From the NCBI GenBank assembly GCA_017626405.1, contig JAGAIS010000001.1, positions 124,001 to 188,000 of the forward strand: a stretch of 64,000 nt of DNA, given 5' to 3'. The stretch's first letter is position 1; every line of letters begins with the position of its first letter. The notes beneath the pieces were generated by a model, which was not told where the DNA came from, made no database searches, and saw only the letters and a program-made list of their open reading frames with translations. The translations under genes and the position numbers were made by a program. This DNA is from Bacilli bacterium. Its GTDB lineage: Bacteria > Bacillota_I > Bacilli_A > RF39 > UBA660. Shown here one piece after another: positions 24,757-34,119 of this stretch.

Positions 24757-25912
24757 TGTCTTGTTAGTTCACAATTTTTATAAAGTTTCTGGCGGTGAAG
24801 ATACAGTTTTTAATAGCGAAAAGCAAATGCTCATTGAAACAGGAAATAATGTTTATGAATACACAAAATCTAATAATGAAATTGACAAAATGAACATAAT
24901 ATGTAAAATGTTTGTTCCTTTTTCAAATATATTTTCTTTTAGAACTTATAATGATGTAAAGAAAATTATAAAAACTCACAATATTGATATTGTTCATATT
25001 CATAATTATAATAATTTGATAAGCCCTTCGATTTTGTATGTGTGTAAGAAATTCGATATTCCCGTTGTTCAGACTATACATAATTTTAGACTGTTATGTC
25101 CTAATGGATTATTTTTTCGAAATAATAGAATATGTGAAGACTGTCCCAATAAAGGGCTAAAATTTGCAGTAAGATATAAATGTTTTCATAATAGTAGAAT
25201 ACAAACATTCTTTGTTTCTCTTTCATTAAAAATTCATAGATTGACAGGTATATTAAAATATGTAAATTTCATTTTCTTGACTGATTTTAATAGAAATAAA
25301 TTTATTGAGTATAATCAAAAGATTAAATCTTTTGATGAGAATAAATTCTTTGTTAAACCTAATTTTGTTGATGAAAGCGACTTGCCGGATTTATCTAGAA
25401 TTCAGAAGAAAAATCAATTTATATATGCTGGAAGATTATCTGATGAAAAGGGAATATTAGATTTAGTAAATATATGGGATAAAGTTAATAATGAAAAACT
25501 AGTTATATGTGGTTCGGGTCCTCTTGAAAATAAATTAAAAGAGATAATAAAAGTGAAAAATCTTAATATTCAAATGATTGGTTATTTGAATCACAGAGAT
25601 TTATTAACAGAAATTGCATCATCTAAGGCGTTGATTTTCCCATCAAAGGTATATGAAACATTTGGCTTATCAATTTTGGAAAGTTATTTTGTAAATACTC
25701 CTGTCATATCTAATAATATTGGAAATTCAGCATTACTTAATAATCAAGGTTACTTATACAATAATAATGATGAACTTATAAATTGTATAAAAAACTTTAA
25801 TTTTAATAAAAACATTAGTGTTTTTTCTCAATATAAGAAGAGTTCAAATTATGATATTTTGCTTGGTATATATAAATCAATTATCAATAAAAGGAAGGTG
25901 GATAAAAAATGA
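24743..25912 (+). CDS. Glycosyltransferase family 4
   Basis: Retaining GT-B glycosyltransferase, 389 residues. The N-terminal lobe begins NVLLVHNFYKVSGGEDTVF, a pattern frequent in capsule GT4 enzymes; the C-terminal lobe has the nucleotide-sugar site FIYAGRLSDEKGILDLV near 227 and the E-x7-E region in FPSKVYETFGLSILE near 300. A CPNGLFFRNNRICEDCP Cys cluster (about 130-145) is common in this subfamily. Translationally coupled to both neighbours (overlaps of 14 and 4 bases). Confidence 0.88.
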   Translation: MENYNVLLVHNFYKVSGGEDTVFNSEKQMLIETGNNVYEYTKSNNEIDKMNIICKMFVPFSNIFSFRTYNDVKKIIKTHNIDIVHIHNYNNLISPSILYVCKKFDIPVVQTIHNFRLLCPNGLFFRNNRICEDCPNKGLKFAVRYKCFHNSRIQTFFVSLSLKIHRLTGILKYVNFIFLTDFNRNKFIEYNQKIKSFDENKFFVKPNFVDESDLPDLSRIQKKNQFIYAGRLSDEKGILDLVNIWDKVNNEKLVICGSGPLENKLKEIIKVKNLNIQMIGYLNHRDLLTEIASSKALIFPSKVYETFGLSILESYFVNTPVISNNIGNSALLNNQGYLYNNNDELINCIKNFNFNKNISVFSQYKKSSNYDILLGIYKSIINKRKVDKK

Positions 25913-27078
25913 TATATTTAATTGTGTTTTTTTCATCAGCTTTTTTTATATATTTGTATGAAAAGAATAATACTAGAAAGTCCTTGTTAATAATTGGGTT
26001 ACTATTACCATGCATATTAGCAGGGTTAAGAGATGTTAGTATAGGTACAGATGTTAGCTGGTATGTAAGCAAAATTTTTGATGCTTCTAGAAACTCCAGT
26101 AATTTTAACGAATATTATAATACAATAATTCTAAGCAATGCAGCTGAAGGTTTATTGTATAGAGTTTCTTCTCATGAGTTTGGCTTTGTTTTATTAGAAT
26201 ATTTTACACAACGTATATTTGATAATTTTCAAGTATTGCTTTTTGCTTTAGAATGCTTGATTATTTTACCTGTTTATTTTGCTATAAAAAAGTTTAGTAG
26301 TATAAGTTCAAATAAGAAAATATGGCTAAGTATGTTATTGTACTACTTGTTACTATATAATGCTGGTTTGAATGCAATTAGACAATTTATTTCGATTTCT
26401 TTTTTGCTTTATGGATTTAGTTGTTTTATTAATAATGATTCAAAAAAGTTTATAAAAGTTATAATTTCATTTGTAATTGCTTTATTGTTTCATAAATCGT
26501 CGTGGCTCGGACTGATTTACTACTTTGGTTACTTATTATTTACTAAGCAATTTAAAATAATTCTTAATGAGAACCGCTCAATTAGTAGTTCACTAATATT
26601 ATTAATTTTAATAATTGTTGGTGGTTTAATGTTTTTATATGTTCCAGGACTTAATGTAGTTATTTTAAATATTTTAAATATTGATAGAAGGTACTATTCT
26701 TATCTAGATGGAAATTTTGGTGTAAGTGGTGGCTTTGTTTTTTGTATACCAATTATTTTTGTTTATATTCTAAATAGAAAGAAATTTAAAAAGGAAGCAA
26801 AAAGTAATTATTTTTATTACATTTATTGTTATGTGTTATATATGTTATGTATTCAATTATCTACTGGTGCTACCTTGAATGCTTCTAGATTGTCTTGGAA
26901 TTTTCAAATTTTTAATATAATAAGTCTTCCTTGTTTATTTAAAAATTTTATTAAATATAAATCAGAAACAAGAGATTATGGCACTATTATATTGATTTGT
27001 ATGTGTTTATTCTATTGGTTTTATAAAATAGTATATAGAGGATATTATGATACTTTTCCGTATCAGTTCTTCTTTTGA
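25909..27078 (+). CDS. epsG: EpsG-family polysaccharide polymerase
   Basis: Multi-spanning Wzy-like polymerase of the EpsG family, 389 residues with about ten hydrophobic helices. The N-terminal GLRDVSIGTDVSWYV near residue 40 is the family's conserved R-D--GTD-- motif in the first outer loop. It would join repeat units outside the membrane. ATGA overlap with the GT4 gene and AAGGAAGGTGG upstream. Confidence 0.88.
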   Translation: MIYLIVFFSSAFFIYLYEKNNTRKSLLIIGLLLPCILAGLRDVSIGTDVSWYVSKIFDASRNSSNFNEYYNTIILSNAAEGLLYRVSSHEFGFVLLEYFTQRIFDNFQVLLFALECLIILPVYFAIKKFSSISSNKKIWLSMLLYYLLLYNAGLNAIRQFISISFLLYGFSCFINNDSKKFIKVIISFVIALLFHKSSWLGLIYYFGYLLFTKQFKIILNENRSISSSLILLILIIVGGLMFLYVPGLNVVILNILNIDRRYYSYLDGNFGVSGGFVFCIPIIFVYILNRKKFKKEAKSNYFYYIYCYVLYMLCIQLSTGATLNASRLSWNFQIFNIISLPCLFKNFIKYKSETRDYGTIILICMCLFYWFYKIVYRGYYDTFPYQFFF

Positions 27079-27093
27079 GAATAAGGAGTGTAT

Positions 27094-28113
27094 ATGAAAA
27101 AGAATAGTTTTAGTATTATTATTCCTGTGTTTAATTCGGAAAAATTCTTGGAATTATGCATTAAATCCATTATTAATCAAGAGTATGATAATTTTGAAGC
27201 TGTATTTATAGATGACGGTTCAATAGATAATTCGCTTGCTATTTTAAAAAGATATAGTGAGATTGATAAAAGAATCAAATTTGAACATAAAATAAATGAG
27301 GGTGCAAGTGCTGCTAGAAATAGGGGATTAGATATTGCTAAAAATAAATATGTTTTATTTGTTGATTCGGATGATGTTTTGGAAGCAAATGCACTAAACT
27401 ATTTTAATGAAATAATTAATAGAAATAGCGATATAGATTTTTTTCAAGCATCATTATTACACTTTAAAAATGAAATACCTAATGATTATAATGAATCTTT
27501 TGGTGAAAAGATATTATCAGAAACTGAAAGAATAGCTGCAATAAATAAATTATTGATTGGAGATACAAGACTAACTGAATTTAATGTTTTTCCTGGCCCA
27601 GTTTGTAAAATTTACAAAAAAGAAATTATTGATAGTTATCATATAAGATTTAACAAAGAGTTCTTTATGTATGAAGATGGCATTTTTAATTTAGAGTATT
27701 TATTAAAGTGTAAATCTATGTGTATTTCAAATCGTATTACCTATTTTTATAGAGAAAATATAGATTCAATAACACATGGTTATAATCCGAATTATTTTTC
27801 TCAAAGAATAAGTATGATTGATTATATAAGAAGAATAATTGACAATAATAATCTCGATATTAAATTTTATTATATGTTTATATATCAAAGTACAATAGAT
27901 ATATTGAGTTTTAATGTCTTTTCAAAAAATGTTAAATTGAGTAGTGCAGAAAGAAAAAATCTATTCATTACTCTACGTAATAATGAAAAAATTAGAAATT
28001 CGCTTGATTTTAAATATATAAAAAAAATGGAATTAAAGAAAAAAGTACTAATTATTCTGTTTAAACATAGACAATTTTTATTATTGGAGCTTATATATTT
28101 ATTATTTAAGTAG
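27094..28113 (+). CDS. Glycosyltransferase family 2
   Basis: Inverting GT-A glycosyltransferase, 339 residues. It starts FSIIIPVFNSEKFLELCIKS; DDGSIDNS near 38 and the metal-binding VDSDD near 92-96 are intact. The C-terminal part (230-339) is helical and basic, without membrane helices. ATAAGGAG precedes ATG 27094 (a GTG at 27088 is inside the spacer). Part of the polysaccharide operon. Confidence 0.9.
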   Translation: MKKNSFSIIIPVFNSEKFLELCIKSIINQEYDNFEAVFIDDGSIDNSLAILKRYSEIDKRIKFEHKINEGASAARNRGLDIAKNKYVLFVDSDDVLEANALNYFNEIINRNSDIDFFQASLLHFKNEIPNDYNESFGEKILSETERIAAINKLLIGDTRLTEFNVFPGPVCKIYKKEIIDSYHIRFNKEFFMYEDGIFNLEYLLKCKSMCISNRITYFYRENIDSITHGYNPNYFSQRISMIDYIRRIIDNNNLDIKFYYMFIYQSTIDILSFNVFSKNVKLSSAERKNLFITLRNNEKIRNSLDFKYIKKMELKKKVLIILFKHRQFLLLELIYLLFK

Positions 28114-28144
28114 ATATTGTATATTTTTGAATTGGAGGGAAATT

Positions 28145-29257
28145 ATGAATAAAAAAGTGGCTATTGTAACTTTATATGCAAACAATAATTTTGGTAATAA
28201 ACTTCAAAATTATGCTGTTCAGGAAATCGTAAAAAGAGTATCTGGATACGAAACACAAACTGTAGTTAACTATTATGAAAGATTTAAATTATTAAAGACT
28301 ATTAAAGATATAATAAAAAGAGTTACTCATTATAAGAATTTTGAACCTTTAGATATCAAAAGAGAAAAAAAATTTAAAGAGTTTGATAAATATATAATAA
28401 AGAGTAAAGTTACTAGTAGTTATAGGTTTTCAAATAAAAAATTAGAACGTCTATTTGATTATTTTGTTGTAGGGTCGGATCAAGTATGGAATCAAACAAC
28501 TGGTCATATTAGCGAGTTATTTTTATTAAATTTTGTTAAAGATTCTTCAAAAAAAATCTCTTTTGCAGCTAGTTTAGGGACAGATAATCTTTTAGATGAA
28601 AGTAAAAATCAAATTAAGCTTTTCATAAAAGATTTTAATAGTATTTCTGTTCGTGAAAATTCAGCTAAAGAAATAATCGAGAAAATAACAAACAGAAAAG
28701 ATGTAGAAGTATTGTTAGATCCAACTATGATTCTTACAACCGATGATTGGGATAATGTATCGAAAAAACCAAAACAAATGGTTATTGGTAATGAAAAATA
28801 TATTTTGCTTTATTTTTTAGGCAATTTGTCTGAAGATCGTAAAAAGAACATATTTGATTTTGCAAATAAAAATAATTGTAGGATTATTAATATTTTAGAT
28901 AAAAATGATGAATTTTATAATTGTGGCCCTTCTGAATTTATTTGGTTAGAAAAGCATGCCTATATGGTTTGTACGGATTCCTTCCATTCTTCTGTATTTG
29001 CTATATTATATAAAAGGCCATTTATTGTGTTTAATAGAGATGATGGACAAAACGGAGTAAATGAAATGAATTCAAGAATCGATACTTTACTTTCAAAATT
29101 TGGTTTGGAAGAAAACTATTATGCCGGAATAATAGACATTGGCATTTTAAATAAAAATTATGATTATATTGATAATATCCTTTATAGTGAAAGAAATAAA
29201 GCAATTGAGTTTTTAGAACAATCTTTTGATATTCAAGAAAAAGAAATTAATTCATAA
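28145..29257 (+). CDS. Polysaccharide pyruvyl transferase family protein
   Basis: Likely adds a pyruvyl ketal to a sugar of the exopolysaccharide (CsaB/PssK family), 370 residues. Family marks are VAIVTLYANNNFGNKLQNYA at the N-terminus, VGSDQVWNQ near 105, SFAASLGTD near 135, ISVREN near 165 and TDSFHSSVFAILYKRPF near 278. GGAGGG precedes ATG 28145. No pyruvylated sugar can be named from sequence. Confidence 0.88.
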   Translation: MNKKVAIVTLYANNNFGNKLQNYAVQEIVKRVSGYETQTVVNYYERFKLLKTIKDIIKRVTHYKNFEPLDIKREKKFKEFDKYIIKSKVTSSYRFSNKKLERLFDYFVVGSDQVWNQTTGHISELFLLNFVKDSSKKISFAASLGTDNLLDESKNQIKLFIKDFNSISVRENSAKEIIEKITNRKDVEVLLDPTMILTTDDWDNVSKKPKQMVIGNEKYILLYFLGNLSEDRKKNIFDFANKNNCRIINILDKNDEFYNCGPSEFIWLEKHAYMVCTDSFHSSVFAILYKRPFIVFNRDDGQNGVNEMNSRIDTLLSKFGLEENYYAGIIDIGILNKNYDYIDNILYSERNKAIEFLEQSFDIQEKEINS

Positions 29258-29344
29258 TTAATCTATATAAATACATAGTATGGTTTATATTTTATTTTAG
29301 ATAAATAACTTATTATGGAAAAATAAAGAAAGGAGTTTTTTATT

Positions 29345-30865
29345 GTGAATAATAATAGACAAAGAAAGTTAGGTGCTTTGTTATCATATATTTCAATATT
29401 TGCTAGTACTTTAGTACAGCTTTTATATACACCTTTTTTAATAAGGATGTTAGGTCAAAGTGAGTATGGTTTATACTCTTTGATAGCATCTATAATAGGT
29501 TATTTAACTGTGTTAGATTTAGGTTTTGGAAATGCTATAATAGTGTATACTGCTAAATATAGAGCACAAGGAAAAATTGATGAAGAGAAAAAACTTCATG
29601 GAATGTTTAAAATAGTATTTTATGTAATTGGAATAATTGCTTTTTTACTTGGTATTGTTTTATATTTCAATGTTAATAGTTTATTTGGGAATACAATGAC
29701 TTCTGTAGAGTTAGAAAAAGCTAAAATAATGATGTTAATACTATCATTTAATTTATTTGTTACATTTACATTTAGTATATATCAGTCAATTATTACTGCA
29801 AGTGAAAAATTTGTGTTTCAAAAAATAATGTCTATTTTAAATACAATTTTGAAACCTTTAATGATGATACCTTTATTATTTTTAGGATACAAATCTATTA
29901 CAATGACGATAGTTATTACAATTGTTAATTGCATGATTTTATTATCTAATTATATATATTGTAGAAAAAAACTAAATACTAAAGTTAAATATTCAGGATT
30001 TGATAGGGCGTTATTTAAAGTAATTCTAGGTTATTCTATTTGGTTGTTTTTAGGTGCTGTTGTTGATAAAGTTAATTGGAGTGTTGATCAAGCTATATTA
30101 GGAATGGTTTCAGGAACAGTTGCGGTATCTTTGTATTCAGTTGCAGCAACATTAAATCAATTATTTATTAATTTATCTACAGCAATTAGTGGAGTAATGT
30201 TGCCTAAGGTTACAAAGATGGTTGCTAATAATGCATCATCAAAAGAATTAACTAATGAAATGATCAAAGTAGGAAGAATTCAGTTTTATGTTATATTTTT
30301 AATGGTTACTGGATTAATATTGTTTGGTAAAGAGTTTATAATTTGGTGGGTTGGTAAAGATTTTGAAGGTGCTTATTATGTGGCATTATGGTTAATAATA
30401 CCTATTAGTTTTCCTTTAATTCAAAATATTGGATTAAGTATAATGCAAGCAATGAATAAATATAAATTTAAAGCAATTAGTACTGCTATAATGGCTATAA
30501 TTAATATTTTTATATCCTACTTTTTAGCTAAACAATTTGGTCCATTAGGTTGTGCTATGGGAACTGGATTAGCATTAATAGTTTGTAATATATTTATAAT
30601 TAATATATATTATTACAAAGAAATTAAATTAGATGTTATTAGTTTTTGGAAAGATATTATTAGTATGATGATTAAGTATATTCCTGCAATTATAATAGTA
30701 TTATTAATAATGTATTTTACAAATATAAGTGGATTATTAAGTGTTATAGTATATGGTGGAATTTATGTTATATTCTTTATAACTACATCTTATTTAATTG
30801 TTATGAATGATTATGAGAAAGAACTGATAAATAAAATATTAAGAAAGTTTAAATTATGTAGGTGA
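29345..30865 (+). CDS. Wzx-type polysaccharide flippase
   Basis: MOP-superfamily flippase that moves lipid-linked repeat units across the membrane, 506 residues with about 14 helices. The N-terminus (ISIFASTLVQLLYTPFLIRMLGQSEYGLY, quoted in part: TPFLIRMLGQSEYGLY) and the LGFGNAI segment near 60 are typical. GTG start with AAAGGAG nine bases upstream. A gap of about 90 bases from the pyruvyl transferase gene may hold a promoter, but none is convincing. Confidence 0.9.
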   Translation: MNNNRQRKLGALLSYISIFASTLVQLLYTPFLIRMLGQSEYGLYSLIASIIGYLTVLDLGFGNAIIVYTAKYRAQGKIDEEKKLHGMFKIVFYVIGIIAFLLGIVLYFNVNSLFGNTMTSVELEKAKIMMLILSFNLFVTFTFSIYQSIITASEKFVFQKIMSILNTILKPLMMIPLLFLGYKSITMTIVITIVNCMILLSNYIYCRKKLNTKVKYSGFDRALFKVILGYSIWLFLGAVVDKVNWSVDQAILGMVSGTVAVSLYSVAATLNQLFINLSTAISGVMLPKVTKMVANNASSKELTNEMIKVGRIQFYVIFLMVTGLILFGKEFIIWWVGKDFEGAYYVALWLIIPISFPLIQNIGLSIMQAMNKYKFKAISTAIMAIINIFISYFLAKQFGPLGCAMGTGLALIVCNIFIINIYYYKEIKLDVISFWKDIISMMIKYIPAIIIVLLIMYFTNISGLLSVIVYGGIYVIFFITTSYLIVMNDYEKELINKILRKFKLCR

Positions 30866-30869
30866 TAAG

Positions 30870-31862
30870 ATGAAAACTAAAATAAAAAATGTTATAAAAA
30901 AGATTCCTGGTGTATTCTATATTAGAGATAAAATAAAGTTTCTTGATTTTAATTCAGATAAGGTTTTCTTTTTGAAAAATTATATGTATTCTAATGTAAT
31001 TACGAAAGAAAAAATTGAATATGAAATGATATTAGAAATACACAAGTTAGAAAAAGGTTTTGCTGTAGTTAATCCAAGACCTTTTGGAATTGATAAAGTA
31101 AAAAAAATTATTAATTGTATAAGAAAATATGAAAATAATAATTTTAAATCAGGTTTTGCTTATAATTTAGCTTATAGTTCTTTGGAAGAGTATAAGAAGT
31201 TTTATGAAGAAAAAGAATGGACTGAAACTGAACAATATAAATTAGTTTCAGATTTTATGAATAATGCTAAAGAATATATTTATATTCCTGTTGGAGCATA
31301 TGATTTAAATAAATCAGATTTTATAGAAGATTCAAAAATAGATTTTGATAAATTTTTAAGTAGTAGGAAATCAATTAGAAATTTTGCTGATAAAAAATTA
31401 GAAGCTGAGGATATAACAAAAGCTGTTAATACAGCAATTAAATCACCATCTGCATGTAATAGACAAATGTGTAAAGTTTATTATATAGATAATGTTGATA
31501 ATAAAAAAGTTGTTGAGAAGTATGCTCAAGGTTTAGGTTTATTTGATTTAACAAATGCTAATTATTTTGTTATTACTTTTGATGTAGCTGCTAATTATTT
31601 TGTTGGTGAAAGAAATCAAGGCTGGTTTAATGCCGGATTATTTAGTATGAATTTTGTTAATGCATTGCATTCTTTAGGTATTGGATCTTGTTTCATTCAA
31701 TTTGGTAATTCATTTAAGGAAGAAGAAGAATTTAAGAAATTATTAAATATACCTTCTAGTGAAAGAGTAGCTGTTATAATTACTGCTGGATATTATGATG
31801 AAGTATCTAGAATACCTTATAGTACTAGAAAAGATATTAGTGAAATTTATAGAGTAAGATAG
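30870..31862 (+). CDS. Nitroreductase-family protein of the polysaccharide locus
   Basis: Residues about 160-330 form an FMN-dependent nitroreductase fold: [19 protein letters not shown] near 167, the [16 protein letters not shown] segment near 192 and the IGSCFIQFG segment near 270. The N-terminal 150 residues are an extension found in nitroreductase-like proteins encoded in capsule loci, beginning with a basic helix. The redox role in polysaccharide synthesis is unknown. AGGTGATAAG precedes the ATG. Last intact gene of the locus. Confidence 0.8.
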   Translation: MKTKIKNVIKKIPGVFYIRDKIKFLDFNSDKVFFLKNYMYSNVITKEKIEYEMILEIHKLEKGFAVVNPRPFGIDKVKKIINCIRKYENNNFKSGFAYNLAYSSLEEYKKFYEEKEWTETEQYKLVSDFMNNAKEYIYIPVGAYDLNKSDFIEDSKIDFDKFLSSRKSIRNFADKKLEAEDITKAVNTAIKSPSACNRQMCKVYYIDNVDNKKVVEKYAQGLGLFDLTNANYFVITFDVAANYFVGERNQGWFNAGLFSMNFVNALHSLGIGSCFIQFGNSFKEEEEFKKLLNIPSSERVAVIITAGYYDEVSRIPYSTRKDISEIYRVR

Positions 31863-31885
31863 AAATATGTTTTCTATCTTTTTTA
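31856..31885 (+). terminator. Terminator of the polysaccharide operon
   Basis: AAGATAGAAA (31856-31865) with TTTCTATCTT (31871-31880), then T run; overlaps the stop of the preceding gene. Confidence 0.9.
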
Positions 31886-31921
31886 TATTCTATAACAAAA
31901 CTATATTATAGAGGTGAAGTT

Positions 31922-32245
31922 ATGAAAATATTAGTTAGTGGTGGTACTGGTTATATTGGTAATCATACTGTTGTTGAATTACTTAATAACAATTATGATG
32001 TAGTTATTATTGATAATCTATGTAATTATAAGAGTGATGTTATTGATAAGATAAAAAAGAAAGAAATTAATGTTTGTATATATGAATCAACTATTATAGA
32101 AAATACCTTTAATGGAATAGAAGTTATACATGATTTAGAATTATTTAAAGATATTAGTAACGTTATTATTGCTAATAGAACTAGTTCTGATTTCGATGAT
32201 TGTAAGGATAGAGTTTATACTCGTGATATCTTTGATAGAGATTAG
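31922..32245 (+). pseudogene. In-frame galE'-'ugd chimera
   Basis: A 107-codon frame with a good ribosome site (AGAGGTGAAG). Residues 1-45 are the N-terminus of UDP-glucose 4-epimerase ([20 protein letters not shown], the NAD-binding GxxGxxG). From about residue 47 on ([38 protein letters not shown]) it is the C-terminus of UDP-glucose/GDP-mannose 6-dehydrogenase. The join lies near 32055-32066 in an A-rich stretch. A deletion between adjacent galE and ugd genes best explains it. Neither enzyme activity can remain; whether the protein is made is unknown. Confidence 0.8.
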
Positions 32246-32246
32246 T

Positions 32247-32283
32247 AAAAAAGTATTGTAATTAGTTGTTACAATACTTTTTT
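32247..32283. terminator. Strong bidirectional terminator
   Basis: Perfect 15-base stem (32247-32261 with 32269-32283) including A and T runs at its ends, so it works on both strands. Confidence 0.92.
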
Positions 32284-32363
32284 AATGCTATTATTTATTG
32301 AAAAATATAATAATTATTTCGTTTTATTTAATTCTTAAAAGATAATTAATATGAGGTGATAAG

Positions 32364-32510
32364 ATATTTAATAAAGAACATTATAGAATTGATAGATTAA
32401 TTAGTGAAAATGTAGATTATTTTATTTATGATGACAATTATTGTATTAATGCGGTGGATAATAGTATTTGTGCATTGTTCTTTAGGTATAGTTCTTTAAT
32501 TATAAAATAA
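32364..32510 (+). pseudogene. Small frame with ATA in place of a start codon
   Basis: GAGGTGATAAG is followed by ATA and then 47 open codons rich in Asp, Tyr and Asn (reads FNKEHYRIDRLISENVDYF near its start). It looks like a small gene whose ATG mutated to ATA. No homology recognised; a chance frame is possible. Confidence 0.3.
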
Positions 32511-32637
32511 GTGTCCTAACATAAAAAAAGAAGTTTGAGGGTGCTCTCCAACTCTTTTTATTGCCATTTGAGTCTAGCTTAGTCGATATTTAAGGTAATG
32601 AGATAATTAAAAATAGTATCAATGATACCAAAAAGTG

Positions 32638-32666
32638 TTGACTTATTATATTAATATGCATATAAT
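32638..32666 (+). promoter_or_regulatory. Consensus promoter of the MqsR/Panacea pair
   Basis: TTGACT (32638-32643), exactly 17 bases, TATAAT (32661-32666). One of the strongest promoters in the window, as expected for an autoregulated toxin-antitoxin operon. Confidence 0.75.
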
Positions 32667-32687
32667 ATCGGTAGAAAGGGAAAGTTT

Positions 32688-33062
32688 ATGGAATTCAACG
32701 AGAAAAGATTAACAGCAACTGAAGTAATATCTAAAATAGCAACATATGGTGATAAGGATTTTGTTTTAAGTATGGATAGAGATAAAAATGAAGATACTAT
32801 AAATAAATATAAACTTACATCTGAAGATATTATTTATTATATAAGACATTTAACTGTTAATAATAAACCTCATTGTATTGAGAATAAAGATAAAAGATAT
32901 AAGACAAAGTATTTATATGAGTTTAAGAAGAATCCTATAATAACAATTGAAGATGAATATGGTGATTTAGTTTCTGTAAGTATGTTTTTTAAAGTTGGAT
33001 TTCATAGTAATAAAAGTATTATTTATGGCGTATCTTTTCATGAAGATGATTTTATAAAGTAA
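32688..33062 (+). CDS. Putative MqsR-like toxin
   Basis: 124 residues. The order of features resembles Gram-positive MqsR-family mRNA interferases: a KLTSEDIIYYIRHLTV segment near 41-56, a charged loop before YEFKKN, beta strands VSVSMFFKVGF, and a C-terminal GVSFHEDDF close to the family's ISFHEAEF ending. It is expected to cleave mRNA when unbound. GAAAGGGAAAG precedes the ATG. The antitoxin-like gene starts 13 bases downstream, so toxin comes first as in mqsRA. Assignment is moderate because length and core residues were not aligned. Confidence 0.6.
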   Translation: MEFNEKRLTATEVISKIATYGDKDFVLSMDRDKNEDTINKYKLTSEDIIYYIRHLTVNNKPHCIENKDKRYKTKYLYEFKKNPIITIEDEYGDLVSVSMFFKVGFHSNKSIIYGVSFHEDDFIK

Positions 33063-33074
33063 TAGGTGATGAAA

Positions 33075-34073
33075 ATGAAAAAAAATTTATATTGTTTATC
33101 ATGTGATGAAATTAGAGAATGTAATTTGAAAGAAAACAAGATTACAAAAACAATTGATGGTATAACTATTACGTATTTAGAGAAAAAATATATTTGTAGT
33201 GTTTGTGGTGAGGTTGTTTATGATGCAGAAACTTTTGATTATAATATTCATACTGCAAATGATGAACTTAGAAAGCATACTGGATTAATAAGAACATCTG
33301 AGATACAAGAAATAATAGATAAATATTCTATTAGTCAAAAGAATTTATCTAAAGTATTAGGATTTGGAGAAATACAAATATCAAGATATTTGAAATCTGG
33401 TAATCCTAGTAGAGCACATTCTGATATTTTAAAATCTATAAAAGATAATCCATTTGTATTTGAAGGTTACTTACTAAATGCAAAAGATATACTTGATGAA
33501 AAAACATTTAGAAAACAATTGGGAAAGGTTAGACAATTAGAACTTTTGAGTAATCATTCTAAAATATATGATATAAGCGTGTATTTAATGGAACACAATC
33601 CTGATACAACTAATATGTCTCTACAAAAAATATTGTATTTCTTAAATGGTTTTTCTAAAAAGTTTTTAAAATACAATTTATTTAATGATTTAGCTCAAGC
33701 TTGGATTTATGGACCTGTTTATCCTGAAATATACGATGCTTTATCTTATTATTTTTATAATAAGATTGATGTTGATGAAATACTAAAGGATAAGGAAATT
33801 GATTTAAGCGAGGAAGAAATAAACTATATAAATAATGTAAGTAAATTTTTTTCGTGTTATAGTGGTAAGAAGCTTCGCGATATGTCACATTTAACCGATC
33901 CTTGGTTAAATGCAAGAAAAGGTTTATCTGAAAAAGAACCATCAAATAGAATAATAGATAATAAAGATATGGATAATTATTTTAGTAAAGTAATAAAAGA
34001 TTATAATATTGAGACTGTTGATGATGTTAACAAATATGCTCAAGATCTTTTTAATAAAGTTTTAGATAATTAA
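33075..34073 (+). CDS. MqsA-like zinc-ribbon/HTH antitoxin with Panacea (DUF4065) domain
   Basis: 332 residues, predicted antitoxin. The N-terminus has two CxxC pairs (CLSCDE and CSVCGE, near 6-45), an MqsA-like zinc ribbon; next comes a helix-turn-helix (QKNLSKVLGFGEIQISRYL, near 90-110); the C-terminal half is the Panacea/SocA domain with MSLQKILYFLNGFSKK near 180 and AWIYGPVYPEIYDAL near 210. Panacea domains are known to neutralise many unrelated toxins. ATG 33075 is chosen behind AGGTGA; GTG 33066 overlaps that site. Confidence 0.8.
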   Translation: MKKNLYCLSCDEIRECNLKENKITKTIDGITITYLEKKYICSVCGEVVYDAETFDYNIHTANDELRKHTGLIRTSEIQEIIDKYSISQKNLSKVLGFGEIQISRYLKSGNPSRAHSDILKSIKDNPFVFEGYLLNAKDILDEKTFRKQLGKVRQLELLSNHSKIYDISVYLMEHNPDTTNMSLQKILYFLNGFSKKFLKYNLFNDLAQAWIYGPVYPEIYDALSYYFYNKIDVDEILKDKEIDLSEEEINYINNVSKFFSCYSGKKLRDMSHLTDPWLNARKGLSEKEPSNRIIDNKDMDNYFSKVIKDYNIETVDDVNKYAQDLFNKVLDN

Positions 34074-34110
34074 TTAGAAATGTTTAAAACACAAAATAAA
34101 TAGTATATTA

Positions 34111-34116
34111 TATAAT
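34111..34116 (+). promoter_or_regulatory. -10 box of the small RNA
   Basis: TATAAT preceded by AT-rich sequence; predicted start at about 34120-34123, at the first base of the structured RNA. Confidence 0.5.
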
Positions 34117-34119
34117 TAG

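Larger units (their letters stand above)
32284..32687. other. Intergenic region with a possible decayed small gene
   Basis: Contains a 48-codon frame lacking a normal start (32364-32510), an imperfect hairpin near 32530-32560, and the consensus toxin-antitoxin promoter at 32638. Nothing else is seen. Confidence 0.5.
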
